64,000 bases of DNA from Eremomyces bilateralis CBS 781.70 (taxonomy: Eukaryota > Ascomycota > Dothideomycetes > Eremomycetales > Eremomycetaceae). The translations under genes and the position numbers were made by a program. Position 1 is the stretch's first letter. The number at the start of each line of letters is the position of its first letter. Positions 22,860 to 36,400 of this stretch are shown here, piece by piece. Below the pieces are notes generated by a model. The model saw only the letters and a program-made list of their open reading frames with translations. It ran no database searches and was not told where the DNA came from. The stretch spans positions 120,743-184,742 of the forward strand of contig NW_022985100.1 in the NCBI RefSeq assembly GCF_010015585.1. The letters are read 5' to 3'.

Positions 22860-25233
22860 CTAAAACCTCAAATCCCAACCAATCACCGGTCCCAGCTTCG
22901 GCAACTCATCCGCCACGCTCTGCACATCCTTATCCCCTCGTCCGCTCAGGCAAATCACCACATCCTTCCCCTTCCCCAGCTTCTTCGCCAGTTGCATCGC
23001 ACCCCAGATCGCGTGGCTGGTCTCCAACGCTGGGATGATCCCCTCCAACTGGCTGAGTAGCCGGAATCCTTCCAACGCCTGCGCATCCGTCGCGGCGATG
23101 AACTCCGCCCGGCTGGCGTCTTTCCAGCTCGATAGTTCAGGGCCGACGCCGGGGTAGTCTAGTCCAGCGGATACGGAATGCGTGTCGCTGATCTGGCCGT
23201 GTTGGTCCTGCAAGATGTACGTCCGTACGCCATGCAACACCCCCTTCGACCCGCCCACCAACGTCGCCGCATGCCGCGCCGTATCCGTCCCATCGCCACC
23301 CGCCTCCACCCCCAACATCTTCACGCTCTCATCCTTCGAGAACGGATAGAACATCCCCACCGCATTGCTTCCGCCCCCCACGCAGGCCACCACCGCATCC
23401 GGCAACTTTCCCTTCAACGCCATCAACTGCTGCTTCGTCTCCGTGCCAATGACGCTCTGGAACGTGCGCACGATCGTCGGGAACGGATGCGGGCCGATCG
23501 CGCTGCCGATGATGTAATGCGTGGTGCCCAGCTTGACCACCCACGCCCGCAACGCCTCGTTGACCGCGTCCCGCAGCGTGCGCGACCCAGCCTCTACCGC
23601 CACCACGCTGGCACCCAGCAGCTTGATCCGGAACACATTCAGCGCCTGCCGCCGCACGTCCTCGGCGCCCATGAACACCGTGCACTTCATCCCGAATTTG
23701 GCGCACACCGTGGCCGTGGCCACGCCGTGCTGCCCCGCGCCGGTCTCGGCGATGATCTCCGTCTTCCCGAGCCGCCGCGCCACAAGGATCTGCCCGAGCG
23801 CGTTGTTGATCTTGTGCGAGCCCGTGTGGTTGAGGTCCTCGCGTTTGAGCCAGAGGTTCGCGCCGCCGGCGTGTTCGGTGAGGCGGTCGGCGAGATGGAA
23901 TTGGGACGGCCGCGACATGTAGGGGTAGTAGGAGCGGTATTCGTCCCAGAAGGTCGGGTCGTGGAGGCAGGCGTTGAAGCCGGCTTCGAGCTCGCTGAGG
24001 CAGTCCATGAGGGATTCCGGGACGTATTGCCCGCCGAATTCGCCGAAGCGTGGAGGCAGCGCGCCGGCGTGCGTGACGTTCGGGTCGTTGAGCGCTTCTA
24101 GCTCATCGACCGGGCCGGGTTTCCCGTTGTTATCCTGCTCGGTGATGACCTTGTCGACCTGGGGGGCCGACGACACCTGTGCGTCGGCGACCGCTTCGCC
24201 CATGGCAACTTCGCGGGTCAAGTCGCTATCGGTCGTCATAGTTACCTTGCGATTCGTGATGCTGGAGCAATACTCCTCCACCGCTTTCGCGTGCTCGCCG
24301 GCCGGGGCATTCGCGATGGTCGTGATCATCTGACTGCCGATGACGACACCTTCTGCGATCGAGCCAACTTCGACGAATTGTTCGCGCGTGCTGACGCCGA
24401 AGCCCACCGCGGCGGGGACGTTGCCGGAGTAGGTGTGGACCCGCTCGAGCAGGTCGGGGAGGCCCTTGTTGAGGGAGCCGGTGACGCCGGTGACGCCCAT
24501 TCGGGAGACGACGTAGATGAAGGAATCGGCAATTTTGCAGAGAAGCTTCATTCGGGATTCAGAGGTGGCGGGGGCGATCAGCGGGACGTAGGAAAGGCTA
24601 GGAGCATGGTCAGATAACGAGCCGGACAGGCCAAGGACAGATCGAACACATACCCAGCCTTCGTACAATAGTTCCTAAACCGCACCGCTTCCTCTGGGGG
24701 TAAATCCACGATAATAAACCCATTGACACCCGCCGCTTTTGCATCCGTCATCATCCGATCCTCTCCGTAAGCCAGCAGCGGATTATAGTATCCCATGAGC
24801 AACACCGGGGCCTTCAACCCCTGTTTCCGCGCGCCGCGGACGATGTCCAAACACGTCGTGGTGTTGACCCTGTTCTCCAGCGCTTGCGTATTCGACTTCT
24901 GAACCGTCGGTCCGTCCGCAATGGGGTCCGTGAACGGCATGCCTAGCTCGATGATATCGGCGCCACCGGCTTCCATCCCTAGGAGAATGGAGATGGAGTC
25001 GTCGATGGTGGGGTAGCCGGCGGTTACGTAGGTAACGAAACATGGCTGTGGGGGTATTTGTTAGCAGTTGTCTTTGCTAGCATCAATTGAGCGTTGAGAG
25101 AAGCGCCGCAGTCTCCAATGGCTGCGAAGAGACAATAGGTAAAGATAGCGGAGGGTAAGAAGCAAGGCGCCGCGGGTCGACTTACCCGTTTCTCCTTCGC
25201 ACATTGTGCGAATGTCTGTTTAATACCTTCCAT
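22860..25233 (-). CDS. TRP5: Bifunctional tryptophan synthase (alpha-beta fusion)
   Basis: Model on the minus strand: exons 25233-25186, 25045-24654 and 24597-22860, giving 725 residues, the normal size for the fungal fusion. The enzyme converts indole-3-glycerol phosphate and serine to tryptophan in the cytosol. The alpha half starts [16 protein letters not shown] and continues with [11 protein letters not shown], then [18 protein letters not shown] carrying the catalytic Glu and Asp, and later GVTGVTGS and GFGVSTREQ for phosphate binding. A linker near residues 265-320 joins the beta half, which begins [32 protein letters not shown] contains the PLP lysine. [13 protein letters not shown] binds the cofactor phosphate, and [10 protein letters not shown] and [10 protein letters not shown] lie near the end. 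All key residues I can check are present. The first exon encodes exactly 16 residues. Confidence 0.97.
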
Positions 25234-26911
25234 GATGAGATTCAATGGCTCCAATTGAGGTCTAATTGGCAATTGGAATTCAATTGGAAATTCTGAGGTT
25301 GGGAGAGGTATAAATGTGATGGATGACTCGAAAAATCGATGACTCTACAGAGCCGGCGGGACAAAATAATATTGAGGGGAGGATTTGACATGACTCGTGT
25401 GACGCCGATCTCGCTGCTGGCTCCTTTGGATATCTGACTCGCGGATCCTTCCTCATCCCTTTCTCGGCACCAAGGCCATTAACTATATTCTGGCATGTCA
25501 CTAGTTATACATTGCCTGTAATAGCACGATAAACGATTACGTCTGATGTCTAATAATTATTCCGTGCATGTCAGCACATCGGAGTATCGATGATGACTCG
25601 GGCGGGATTGCACAGCATGGCGTGTATACTCCGTAATTAGGTAGGACGAGATGAGCGAACATAGAACCATGGGAATTATTACTCATCCTGATGGAACACA
25701 TTACACAACTCCTCTAGGTGCGCAACTGGTCAGCGTTATTCACTCCCGTATTGCTCCATCCCGAGCTCTCATATGGCTAGAGAATGGTACTCGCATACAT
25801 ACAAAGGTACTATCTCGGCCACTTTAGGTTCGCATGTGAGTGTGTGTGGCTTGTTGGAAACACGACCGCGGATTTTGGCAATGCAGTACCTATAGTCGCC
25901 TCTCATGCGTTGATATATTGTGCAACCTACGATAAGGCCGTAGTCCCTGGATCCTTCCGCCCTCCCCTATTTCTATTTCTTCAGAGTTCACGCGAGTCCT
26001 AACGCAGGTCAATCATTTTTCAAAATATGGTGTTTATTTCCCTGTGATTTCGGAATATCTAAATTCAGGGTCAAGTCCCTTTCTCTCGGTTACGTCGACC
26101 CGTTTCTGGACTCTCCCATATTCTCCAGGATCCAGCTCTAATGTCCAGTTCAATCAATGTCCACTAGCTTGCGCGTGATTTTGTTTTATCACGGAAATTT
26201 TCTCTAGCTTACGAGTGTTTTATTTTAAAATTTTCAAAGTATCATCAAATCCAACGCCATGGAGCGGCAGTAGATCCGCGCCGTATGCCTGGGCCGCGAA
26301 GACTTGCTTCATCGGGATATCCGTCACACGACGACCGCCAGGCATGCCGCCGGCTCATTTCACTACTGGATACTTTGACGAGATTATTTGCATGCTCTCC
26401 TCTCTGATGAGCGATTATCACGCCGCCCTGGCTTGCTCAGCCTCTTCAAGACTTTAGTATGTTTCGCTTGGTCGAAAAATCACGCATCTCGATCGGGTTT
26501 AGCGGGTCGAGAGTCCGCCTTCCAGCTTTACTATAGGTTCCTTTGTGCCCAGTATGCTAATGCCCTTGGATTTGTTCCCCCGAATAAAATTGATTATCAA
26601 AGATATCCCGCGCGTAGCGATTCGAAAATCTGGTTAACTAAGGGCCGGGTCATCTTGCGTAATTCCACGAGCAGCAAACCATTGTCTCCTTTGGGGGCAA
26701 AATGCCTCATACTGTGCTGTTATGACGGCCATCAAGATTTGCTCCAGGAGGAGACAGGTTGATTATCTGCATGTGTGCTATTTAATCAAGAGGCATATTG
26801 CACCCAGGTATTCGGTGTGAAGTTCACTTGGGATTATTTTGTCTTTTAGCTGTTGCTCTTGTGCCATCTACTCGATTTGTTGGAGCGCCGACTCTCATTG
26901 ACGCCTCCTGA
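25234..26911. other. Divergent intergenic region
   Basis: About 1.7 kb between the divergent starts of tryptophan synthase and the P-type ATPase, so it contains both promoters. Around 26230-26760 the plus strand has patches of protein-like sequence in alternating frames interrupted by stops. That could be an old gene relic, but I recognise no family. Confidence 0.45.
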
Positions 26912-29900
26912 ATGGGTCCCAAAACTGAGCCATCGGGTTCCGAGAATCAGAAAGCGGAAACTCGGCTTCGCTATGCGGATGATGTCGAAACTGGCCCTCG
27001 TGCCAGTCGCATGCGTCGAGACTCGACAGACTCGATGTCCATCCGATCGTTTCCCAGGCACAGGACGGTAGACCCCAATATCGCCCTCCCGATTGAATAC
27101 CGGACCGTGTAAGCCTTCCCAGTTGGAAATATTCCAATTCTAATCCTAACGCTGTCAAAGATCTTTCAATATTGCCGAGACCCAAGAACGACAACCTGAG
27201 AAAACTCCAAAGGACAAGGAAGGAGACGTAGAGCATGGTTATTATGAGCTCTTCACCATACTCTTTCCCCAGGCTAATTCCAAAATACAGAGATTGCGCT
27301 ACTTGAATGGCATATTCTGCCTGTCGAGGACGTGCTCAGCCGTCTGTCTGTCTCTGCGAAACAGGGCCTCTCCACGGACCAAGTAGCACGCAAACAGAGC
27401 GAATTCGGTCCCAATTCTCTGACACCACCTCCCTCTCGTTGGTTCATAAAGACGCTCGGGTATCTCTATGGGGGGTTTGGATCAGTCCTCTTTGTCGCTG
27501 CGATTCTTGTCTTCATCGCTTGGAAACCGCTTGGTCAACCACCGGCCATTGCGAATCTGGCTCTTGCTATTGTTCTTGCTGTTGTATGGGTTATTCAGGC
27601 TGGGTTCGCCTTCTATCAAGGTAATCAGAGGATGTTCATTAAAGGAATCCAGTACACTGATCCTCACTAGATTGGTCGAGCTCGCGTGTGATGTCCTCTA
27701 TCTTAACCATGCTTCCTGACGACTGCATCGTTCTTCGCGATGGCACAAAGGTTGAGGTCAGTGCAACACAGCTGGTTCCCGGTGATATCCTTTATGTACG
27801 GATAGGCGACAAGCTCCCCGCAGATGTTCGCTTCCTCGAGGCCAGCCCTGATGCGAAATTCGATCGTTCAATCCTTACCGGTACGTCAATCTCAATATAG
27901 GAGAGACGATTGAAGCTGACCTGTGTTGTAGGCGAAACTCTCCCCATGCGCGCCGCTGTGGACTCTAATGAAAATAATTACCTGGAAACGCCCTGCATCG
28001 GCATGGCCGGAACCCATTGTGTTTCCGGCCACGCAGTCGCCGTAATCGTGTCGACTGGCGACCGATCCGTTTTTGGCCGGCTAGCGAAACTTACTAGCAC
28101 ACCGGACACGGGATTCACGCTCCTTGAAAAGGAGATTTGCTACTTCGTCGCTGCGATTGTGAGTATCATGATTACCATGGTACTTATTTCTGTCACTATT
28201 TGGTGAGTTAGCATCATTGTGGCGCCGATTCCCGTACTTATATAGCCCCAGGGCTGCATGGCTTCGAAAAGACCACCCAGAATGGATCAGTGTCTCCCTC
28301 TTGATTGTGTCCTGTGTCAGTATCGCAGTCGCGTTCATCCCGGAAGGTCTACCAATTGCTGTCTCTGCTAGGTATGTCCTCACTTTCAAAGGCCGGTTCT
28401 GTGCTAACCCGCTAGTTTGACAATCACTGCCAACATTATGAGGAAAAACAAGATTCTATGCAAGTCTCTTAAGACAGTGGAAACACTCGGCTCAGTCAGT
28501 GTAATCTGCTCCGACAAGACGGGTACATTGACAAAGGTATGAATACCGTATCTCTACGCAAAATCATTCCGTAATATTGACAGAACCAAATGACTACATC
28601 CGACTGCCTCGTCTCGTCCGAGGCCATGACTGCCAACGCGGCCATCGGTGCTCTCGAGCTCGGCCAAAAAGATGAATATGCCTCTCAAATCTCTCGCGTT
28701 CTCGAAGAAATTGCTGAAATCGGTGCCCTCTGCAATGCTGGCGAGTTCGATGCTTCCACGATCAATCTCCCGGCAGAACAACGCAAGGTCCACGGCGACG
28801 CAACGGACTCGGCGATTCTGAGGTTCAGCGAAGCGCTCATTCCAGTGAGCCAGACGAGAGAAAAATGGCAGCGTCTGTACCGGCTTGCCTTCAACAGCCG
28901 AAACAAATTCATGATCCAAGTCATCTCTCTGGCCAACCAAACGGCCCCAGAGAAGACAGCTGAAGGATTCCTAACCGTCAAAGGCGCTCCTGATATTCTC
29001 CTCCCACGCTGTCTCTTCTACCTCGACAACAACGGCTCCACAAAGCCCATGACTGAGACTCACCGTGCCCATGTTGGATCTCTCAAGGACAACTGGTCCG
29101 GCCAAGGGAAACGCGTCATTCTCCTCGCATGCAAGAAGCTACCCAGCACCACCATGGCCATATCTATGGAGACCAGCGAATTTGAAGACTCCATTATGGA
29201 TGAAAGCAAAGGCGGTCTGGAGCTCGTTGGCCTTATCGCCATCGTCGACCCTCCCAAAGACGAAATCCCCGATGTGGTATCCACATTGCGTGGCGCGGGT
29301 ATCAAAGTTCACATGGTCACCGGAGATTTCAAGCTCACAGCCGTCGCGATTGCGCGCGACTGTGGCATTATTACGGTTCCCAAGGATTCGATTGACGACG
29401 CCGGTGCACTTTCACTCTATAAAGCCGCAGATGTCATCCGCAAGGAACCCAGAGCCATCGCCATCAATGGACGCGACATGCAAGCCCTTGATTATAGCCA
29501 ATGGGAACAGCTTTGCGGCTACGATGAAATAGTTTTCGCGCGTACCACCCCTGAACAAAAACTGCGGATCGTCAAAGAACTTCAAGCACGCGGTGCCATC
29601 GTCGGAAGTATGTTGCCTTCCCTTCTACGTAACGATTTGATTACTAAGTTGGCTATCCTTAGTGACCGGTGACGGTGTCAACGACGCCCCCTCCCTCAAA
29701 ACTGCAGACATCGGCATCGCCATGGGCAACGGAAGCGATATCGCCATCGAGGCTGCGGACATGGTCTTGCTCGACAGTTTCGCGGCCATCATCGAAGCCG
29801 TCAAATACGGGCGGGTTGTGTTCGACAATCTCAAAAAGACAATATGTTTTCTATTGCCTGCTGGGTCTTTTTCCGAATTCACCCCAGTGATCACTAACAT

Positions 29901-30619
29901 TGCGTTCGGCCTGCCGCAAATCTTATCGTCATTTTTGATGATTATCATTTGCTGCTGTACCGATTGTGCGGCGGCGACGGCAATTGCGTACGAGAAACCC
30001 GAGGCAGATGTGCTGTTGCAGAAGCCGAGAAACCCGAAGAAAGATCATTTGGTGACGTGGAGACTGGTTCTCCAGGCGTATGGGTCCACAGGAATGCTGA
30101 TGACCGTGAGCTCCTTCACTATGAGCTATTGGTATGCGGAGAGAAATGGGGTGCCGTTCTCGGTGCTGTGGTTCGGATTTGGCAAGACTCCCGACGGAAT
30201 GAGTACCGAGACGATGGTTGGGGTCTTAAACATTGCATCCTCGATCTATTTCCTGAATCTGGTCATCATGTAAGTTCGTTTTTCTGCCGTTTGATCGTAG
30301 CGACGCTCACTTTCCCAGGCAATGGTTCAACCTCATGGCTGTCCGTACTCGTCGCCTGAGCATACTCCAGCATCCTCCACTCTTCCGAAAAGAGACTAGG
30401 AATCTTTACCTCTTCCCTGCCATCATCTTTGCACTCCTCGTTGCTGTGCTTTTCCTCTACGTCCCACGGATCCAAACGGTCCTTGCAACAACCGCGGTAC
30501 CTGTCGCTCACTGGTTTTTGCCAATGGGCTTCGGAATGGGTCTTCTGCTGTTGGACGAAGGGAGGAAATATTGCGTCCGGAACTTCCCCAAGAGTATCAT
30601 TGCGAGAATAGCCTGGTGA
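26912..30619 (+). CDS. Type IIC P-type ATPase (Na,K/H,K-ATPase alpha-like)
   Basis: Model: ten exons, 26912-27108, 27161-27237, 27291-27620, 27671-27880, 27932-28202, 28252-28371, 28416-28536, 28584-29607, 29663-30269 and 30319-30619, giving 1085 residues. A membrane cation pump resembling animal Na,K-ATPase alpha chains. The phosphorylation motif [13 protein letters not shown] is intact, as are the hinge motif [11 protein letters not shown] and VARTTPEQK-type [13 protein letters not shown]4 carries [14 protein letters not shown]5-M6 has [14 protein letters not shown] and [22 protein letters not shown], then [13 protein letters not shown], a type IIC signature. The actuator loop is LTG-ETLP, so the usual TGES is TGET; the catalytic Glu is kept. 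Eight or more membrane segments are visible. The donor at 27238 (GTTATT) is weak. Ion specificity cannot be read safely from sequence alone. Confidence 0.93.
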
Positions 30620-33492
30620 TGTGGAAATTGGATGCCTTTGAAGGAGTAGCATCGCAACGTGTGGCTGGGTGATGCAACCATGTAGAATACATATTCAACA
30701 TAATCGAACGTTGTTAAATCAGAGCCTAATTATGGTGGGAATCACATATCCCATTCATGACTTCGACAGTACTATTCTGTACTTCATTCTGATCTCTCTG
30801 AGCAGTCTAAATATTATCCACGCACATAAATTTCCCTTGGTAGTTATATCCTCGCTGGTCCGACTTAAATTCCGACTATTTCATGGACACGAATGATGCT
30901 AGGAGAGATATGGTTTCAGATTATGAGCTCTAAGCCATTGATCAAAACCAGCTTCACGATATCCACAAATGTTATGTATTACCAAACTCGTATCATGGTA
31001 GATATTGATGAGGCATGTTCTTTCACACCCCTTCCAGTATATCTTGATTCGCCAACCTCTTTCCAATGTCCCGCATCGCTGGATTTTCAAAGTTGAACCC
31101 AGGTGGCAAAAGAGGTCCATTGTGAAGTTATGGGACGATCTAGCCTTTTCATCCCGGTTCGTTCGTGTTGGCACATATTTTGGAATCGAGCTGGCACTTG
31201 GTCGGTGTTTCTCCTAAAGGCTGGGACCTGGCTGTGCCTGAGATGCGAAGCAAAATGTACCAGACATACAAAATAATTCGCTAAACGAGAGTGTCATTAC
31301 AGAAAACAACATTGTCCAATATGACATGAAGGTTGTTCACCAGTATAGCCAAGTGTCTCGGTACCAGTTACCAACTACTGCGTTGTCCCTGTCAAAAGAA
31401 TGATGATGAAGTTGCTTGATTGAGTGCTAAGGCTGTGGGGGATGCTCACGAATATAAGTACGGTGGTCGGCCTGGGGGATTTGCAGTCGCGTGGCTACCG
31501 ATGGACTCCCACCAAGATGACAGCACTATTATATACGGGTCCGACTGCGATCATACGCAGAACTGAAGGGTCTATCAAGATGAGAGAGGTGAAGGTGGTT
31601 ACTGGGGTCAACGAAGCATACCTCGCGGCTTGATACTGGCTGAAAGCCGTTGCCTTGGACGAGAAAGGGCATTGCAAGTGCAGAGGATGGACGACATGGC
31701 ACTGTACGCAGGAGGGGAGTATTCTTGATATCGGATAGATTGTAAGCCGGAATACACATCTGCCTTCATGCGGCTATTTTGAAATTCTAGATTCTGGCAA
31801 TATTTTCTCTGCATCAGCGAATCGACGCCCCGTTCCTGGTCTCCCAAAACGGGATTCCGTTTGTCTCTTGAATTGGAATGTTCCATTAAGGTCGTGCAGG
31901 TTGCCGAGCAGTTTACAGGGGGGCAACTGAGGCTGGCGAACAGCCATTGGGTGAATGGGTTGTCCTTAGACAGTGGTGGGGAGGTTTCTCATACATACGA
32001 TTGCTATGTCGTCATCAGAACCAAGAACACTGAAGCAAGATCAGTTCGGTCAAACTCTACGGCAAACTTCAGCCTCCATTGCGAAGAGGGCAACCTTCTC
32101 TAGAAAGTCTATGAATATGTAACTAGAAATTATCTAAGACCAAACCAAGCATTGCAGTTCTTTGGAATGAAACCTATCGAACCTGGATTTCAGTCCGCCA
32201 TGTAGCCATTACACGCTGATGTACCTCTCCCCACGGATCAGTTCGTGTACGTTGGCAATTACACCTTAACACGTATAATGGAATCATGCCAATATCAAAT
32301 CCAATTCTACAGTCCACGCTGGAAGTATATGGTGAGCGCAGACTTTTGCAGTGACTTGAGAAGGGGAAGAGGTGAACGGGGGTGGCGCAACAGGGGTATC
32401 CCGGCCACATCTGGTCACTCCATTTGACCCGTACAAATTATGTATTTAATGAGCAATACGAATTATATCGCAGTGAACGCTGCGTAGCATGTAGACTCTG
32501 CTGCAAGAAGCAGGCCTCAAAGTAGCTTAGGTGAGTGCTGACTCGATCCATTGCGAGCAGAGTTCATTTCCACAACTTAAGCCGAACCAAATTTGAGTAG
32601 GAAATGGTCAAGTAACTATCACTTTGCTATTACTCGCTAGGCAGGCTAGTTTGGCCACCCAAAGAATGTCCATATTAAGATTTCGAAACTGACATCGAAT
32701 TCAAAGCTGCTGTTGAACCCAGGGAGAGATCACATGTCGTCATGTGATAGCCTATACTTAGGTAGAGCTATCCTGGCAGCCTGGCTACTGCAAGCAGCCG
32801 GTTTTGCGGAGGCTAGCGTCGATTAGCGTCGACTTAGATGGAAGCGGAGGGCAAGGGTCTCAATGTGGGGCACATCGTGAGATTGATATTGGGAAGATGT
32901 CCAGTTGCTGATGGATCATGGATTGCAAATGTTACCCAATGTGCCTGGTTTTAACCATGTGTAGAAGGTTAGCAATAAGGCCAAGGTGTAAGCTACGTAT
33001 AGAATGCCCTTTGTGGCTCTTGGTTGAGGAGGAGGCCGGAGAAGACCATCTATACGATTTAGACCCCTTTTACAATAGCGATGACAAACGATACTGGGCG
33101 TCATAAAAGTGTTCTCTGGACAATATCAATGTGACGATGATTGTAATCGAGTGGTATCTATGTCCTGTAGTAATACCGGGCCGGTTTATGTCTTGTGACT
33201 GCACGTTTCTACCTGAGGCTTTGTTGACCAGAAAGGGAAAGGAACATGTCCACTTGCACCTGCAGGTCCCAGCTCGCGAATCTCTCGATATTTTATTGTT
33301 GACTTCTTTCTCTCACTCTTCCTTTTCCTTCTTCTTCTTTTCTCCACCCCCACAACTTTCTTTTCTTTCCGCATCGCTCCTTTCATTCCTTCCTAAACAC
33401 ACCATCGTTCATTCCATGCTCTTTATTACTTGAATTGGGTCTTCAAGAAAGTACTGAAAGCCTCAGACGGGAGGCGTCAACTTACCGTCACC
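30620..33492. other. Gene-poor region ending in a pyrimidine-rich promoter
   Basis: About 2.9 kb with no supportable gene. Short open frames near 31424-31633 and 31861-32103 look faintly protein-like but match nothing I know. From about 33296 to 33410 the plus strand is a strong C/T tract (CTTTCTCTCACTCTTCC-like). Such tracts are common just upstream of fungal transcription starts, so this is the probable core promoter of the gene at 33493. Confidence 0.5.
33296..33410 (+). promoter_or_regulatory. CT-rich promoter tract
   Basis: About 115 bases of nearly uninterrupted pyrimidines with CTTCTT runs, some 80-200 bases before the ATG at 33493. Pyrimidine tracts in this position mark many highly expressed filamentous-fungal promoters. 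No TATA box is obvious. Confidence 0.5.
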
Positions 33493-36400
33493 ATGCCTGG
33501 GCGATTTGACAATTCACTCATGGCATCTAAATGGGCGCCAAAGCCGGACGAACTGCCGCAGCAGCAGACAAGTCAGTAAATCATCAAACGATCCCACCTC
33601 AGTGTCTAATTGTGTCGAATAGACAAGCCGACTGATCATCAAGTTGCCGTATCGTCGGCCACCCCCGCGCCCCAAGACTCTAGGTACGTGGGAGAATCTT
33701 CTCAGTCGTCGGCAAGCACTTCATCAAAAGCCCTCGAGCCAAAGCCAGTGATGGAGACCCTCAAGCGTGGTACGGAAAAGGCCAATGGTAAATCATCAAT
33801 CCTCATCCTCTGTATCACTTCTGAATCCTGATTTTGGATCAACACTGCATTTTTGTACAGCGCACTAATAATTTGTTAGCTTCAGTTGCCAACATCAAGA
33901 CTAGGAGTGCAAAGGCTCAGACTCCTCTCGCTCCTCTACTCCGATATTTCACTCAACCTCAAGCTCAAACTATCCCTCAGAGCGAGAAGGTCAACGCCAC
34001 TGTCCCTCAAAGCGAGAAAGCCAACAGAACTGTTCCAACTGGTGTTGCAACCCACACGGCTGGGCGGCAGAGTGGGTTTGAGTCTGCGTTACAGAGTGCA
34101 ATCCAAACCGTTGTGCAGTCAATGATGGGCCCGGAATTTTGGCAACCTATGCAGACTACATTTGGCGCCACTCAATCGGCATTGAATCAGTCTCCATCGC
34201 GCGGTCATGGTCGAGGACGAGGAAATCCCTCTCTTCGCGGCCACTCCCAACCTCCAACGTGGAGAAGGACAGGCCGCAGGGCTCGTGGACATAAGCGTGC
34301 CGGCTCGCTTCCGAACCTTGGTAGAGGGCCGGGACCAAGACCCTCATCCACTGCGACTCCACGGCACTTCAACGTTCAGCAGCTCCAAGCCGCTCCCAAC
34401 GGTCACACCGCGCGGCCCCAATCGTTTTCACCGTCGCAAGAATCTGTTGCGGCCGCAGGGTCTCCGGGACATAAGAGAAAGAAGTCTAGAAATGCTAACA
34501 TTTCCAGTGACCGTCCGATGCCTCAAGCAGCCGGTCCTAGTGCTCCGCTGTCTCAAGTTGCTGTCCCCAATATCATCAAGGAGGAGCCTGCCGCCTCGAG
34601 GGCCCCCGAACAGACCCCACAGCCGACTAAAACTCAAGGCACTGTGGAAAAGGCCACAAAGAAGGAGCCTGTTGCTCGCAATGTCCGCGAACAAACCCCA
34701 AAGTCGGCTGAAGCTCCAGGCACTGTGGAAATGATCGCTCCTCCCAGCACCGATAGCAACGGCAAGCTATCATTGATAGAGAAGATGGGTATAGCAAGAG
34801 CTACACTTGCTAATGCCACTTATTCGACGCCACCACCACGCGAGCCTACTCAGACTCGCCAAGATCGAATCGGGTCTCATCCAGTGCCGACCGGTCCTCG
34901 TCATGCAGGTTTCTCATCCCCTGGAGTCAGTCGTGGATCATCTGGACCGTTCCATCAGACTCGACAACAGATGCTTCCGGGCGGGCGAGGCTATGGCCGC
35001 AGTGAGGGACCGGATGGATTTGCAGAGCAAAACAACTACATGCATTCTCATCCAACCACCCATAGTTTCCACGGTGGAGGGCCAGGAAGATTTCCGCTCT
35101 CAATGCGCCAAATTGCCCCCCGAGTCACGAACTCTTTCCCATCTCAGCGCCTGGTTCCTAAGGAACTGCAACAACTTACTTCTAAGGAGATTCAGGAGTT
35201 CCGGGGCAAGTGGCAGAACTTCAAGGATGAAGATAATGAGGCATTTGTGAAGGAACTGCACCAGCAAGCACTGACTGAGTTCCATGCCAACAAGAATAAG
35301 TCCGCTGAAGAGGGCCAAGCCGCTCCTGCTACATGGCCTGCGAAGGTAAAGTTGCTAGATGGAACTTCTACCAAGGCGAAGGAAATCAAGCTCCCCCCAC
35401 CCAAGGGTGCCTCTTGGGCTAGGCGACCCGTGTTGAAGCTTGCTGGCTCTGCGACTGGGACAGAACCAAAGAAGGAAGGTGAGACGTCAGAAACTGAAGA
35501 GACTTCGAAGACTACTACCAAAGGGAAAGACAAGGTTGTTGATGAAGGCAAGGACACTGAGACAACTGCAGCAAATTATTCCAAAGGCAAGGGCAAAGTT
35601 GTCGAGGAAACGAAGAGCACTGAGACGATCGCACCAAAATCTTCAAAAGGCAAAGAGAGGGTCATCGAGACTGAACAGATGATGACAGATGAGGCCCAGT
35701 CCACCGGACCAGGCCGTAAAACTCGCCGTATGTCGTCCAGCCAGAGCACCGGCTTCCTCGCTGCGGACAATAAAATGACCCAAGCCCTCTTTGCTCTCCC
35801 AATCGCCGAACGCGTCGAGAGTAGCGTGGCTATCGTCCGGAGCGCTCGCGAAGCAGGAGCGACCGCACAATCTAAGTCGATTGCGGCTGCGCAATCGCTC
35901 CAAATGGCCCAGATCGCCGTGCTTCAGCATCAAGATAGACTCGAAGCCGCCGATTCGGCACTTGCAAAGGCCATGTCGATTTTGGCCGAAGTCGAGCAGC
36001 AGCATGACATGATTGTCAATCAAGCCAAGATCTCAGGGGCCGGAATTCTAGCCCTTGAGGAGATATCGACACCGGACGAGCAGTTGGGGACGACTTGGAA
36101 GTTGCCTAGTGATAATCAGCGAGGACCGGGGCCTGCGAAAGTTGCGAGTCAGTGAGTCAGTCTGTCCGCTGGGGAGTTCGAACTGACCAACATTTTAGAG
36201 AAACAATACATCGACCCCATGGAGGGATCCTCTCGATCTGCCCCACCGCGCAAAGACCCTGAATCTCCCGCGAAAGCCGGCCCGAGCAATACCACCAGCG
36301 TATACGCCACCCGCTACGGTCCTCATTATCATTACCGGGAGAACCGTGCTGGCAAGGCAGTTCAGAGGAAGAAAACTGCTGCTCATCTCCACGCTGGTGA

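Noticed and set aside
23178-24101. Long plus-strand open frame (about 300 codons)
   Set aside because: It lies antisense to the beta half of tryptophan synthase. It is Arg/His-rich with no domain, a by-product of the GC-rich codons of the real gene.
26215-26762. Possible gene relic between tryptophan synthase and the ATPase
   Set aside because: Protein-like words appear in two plus-strand frames, but I could not tie them to any family or splice structure, so it is left as intergenic.
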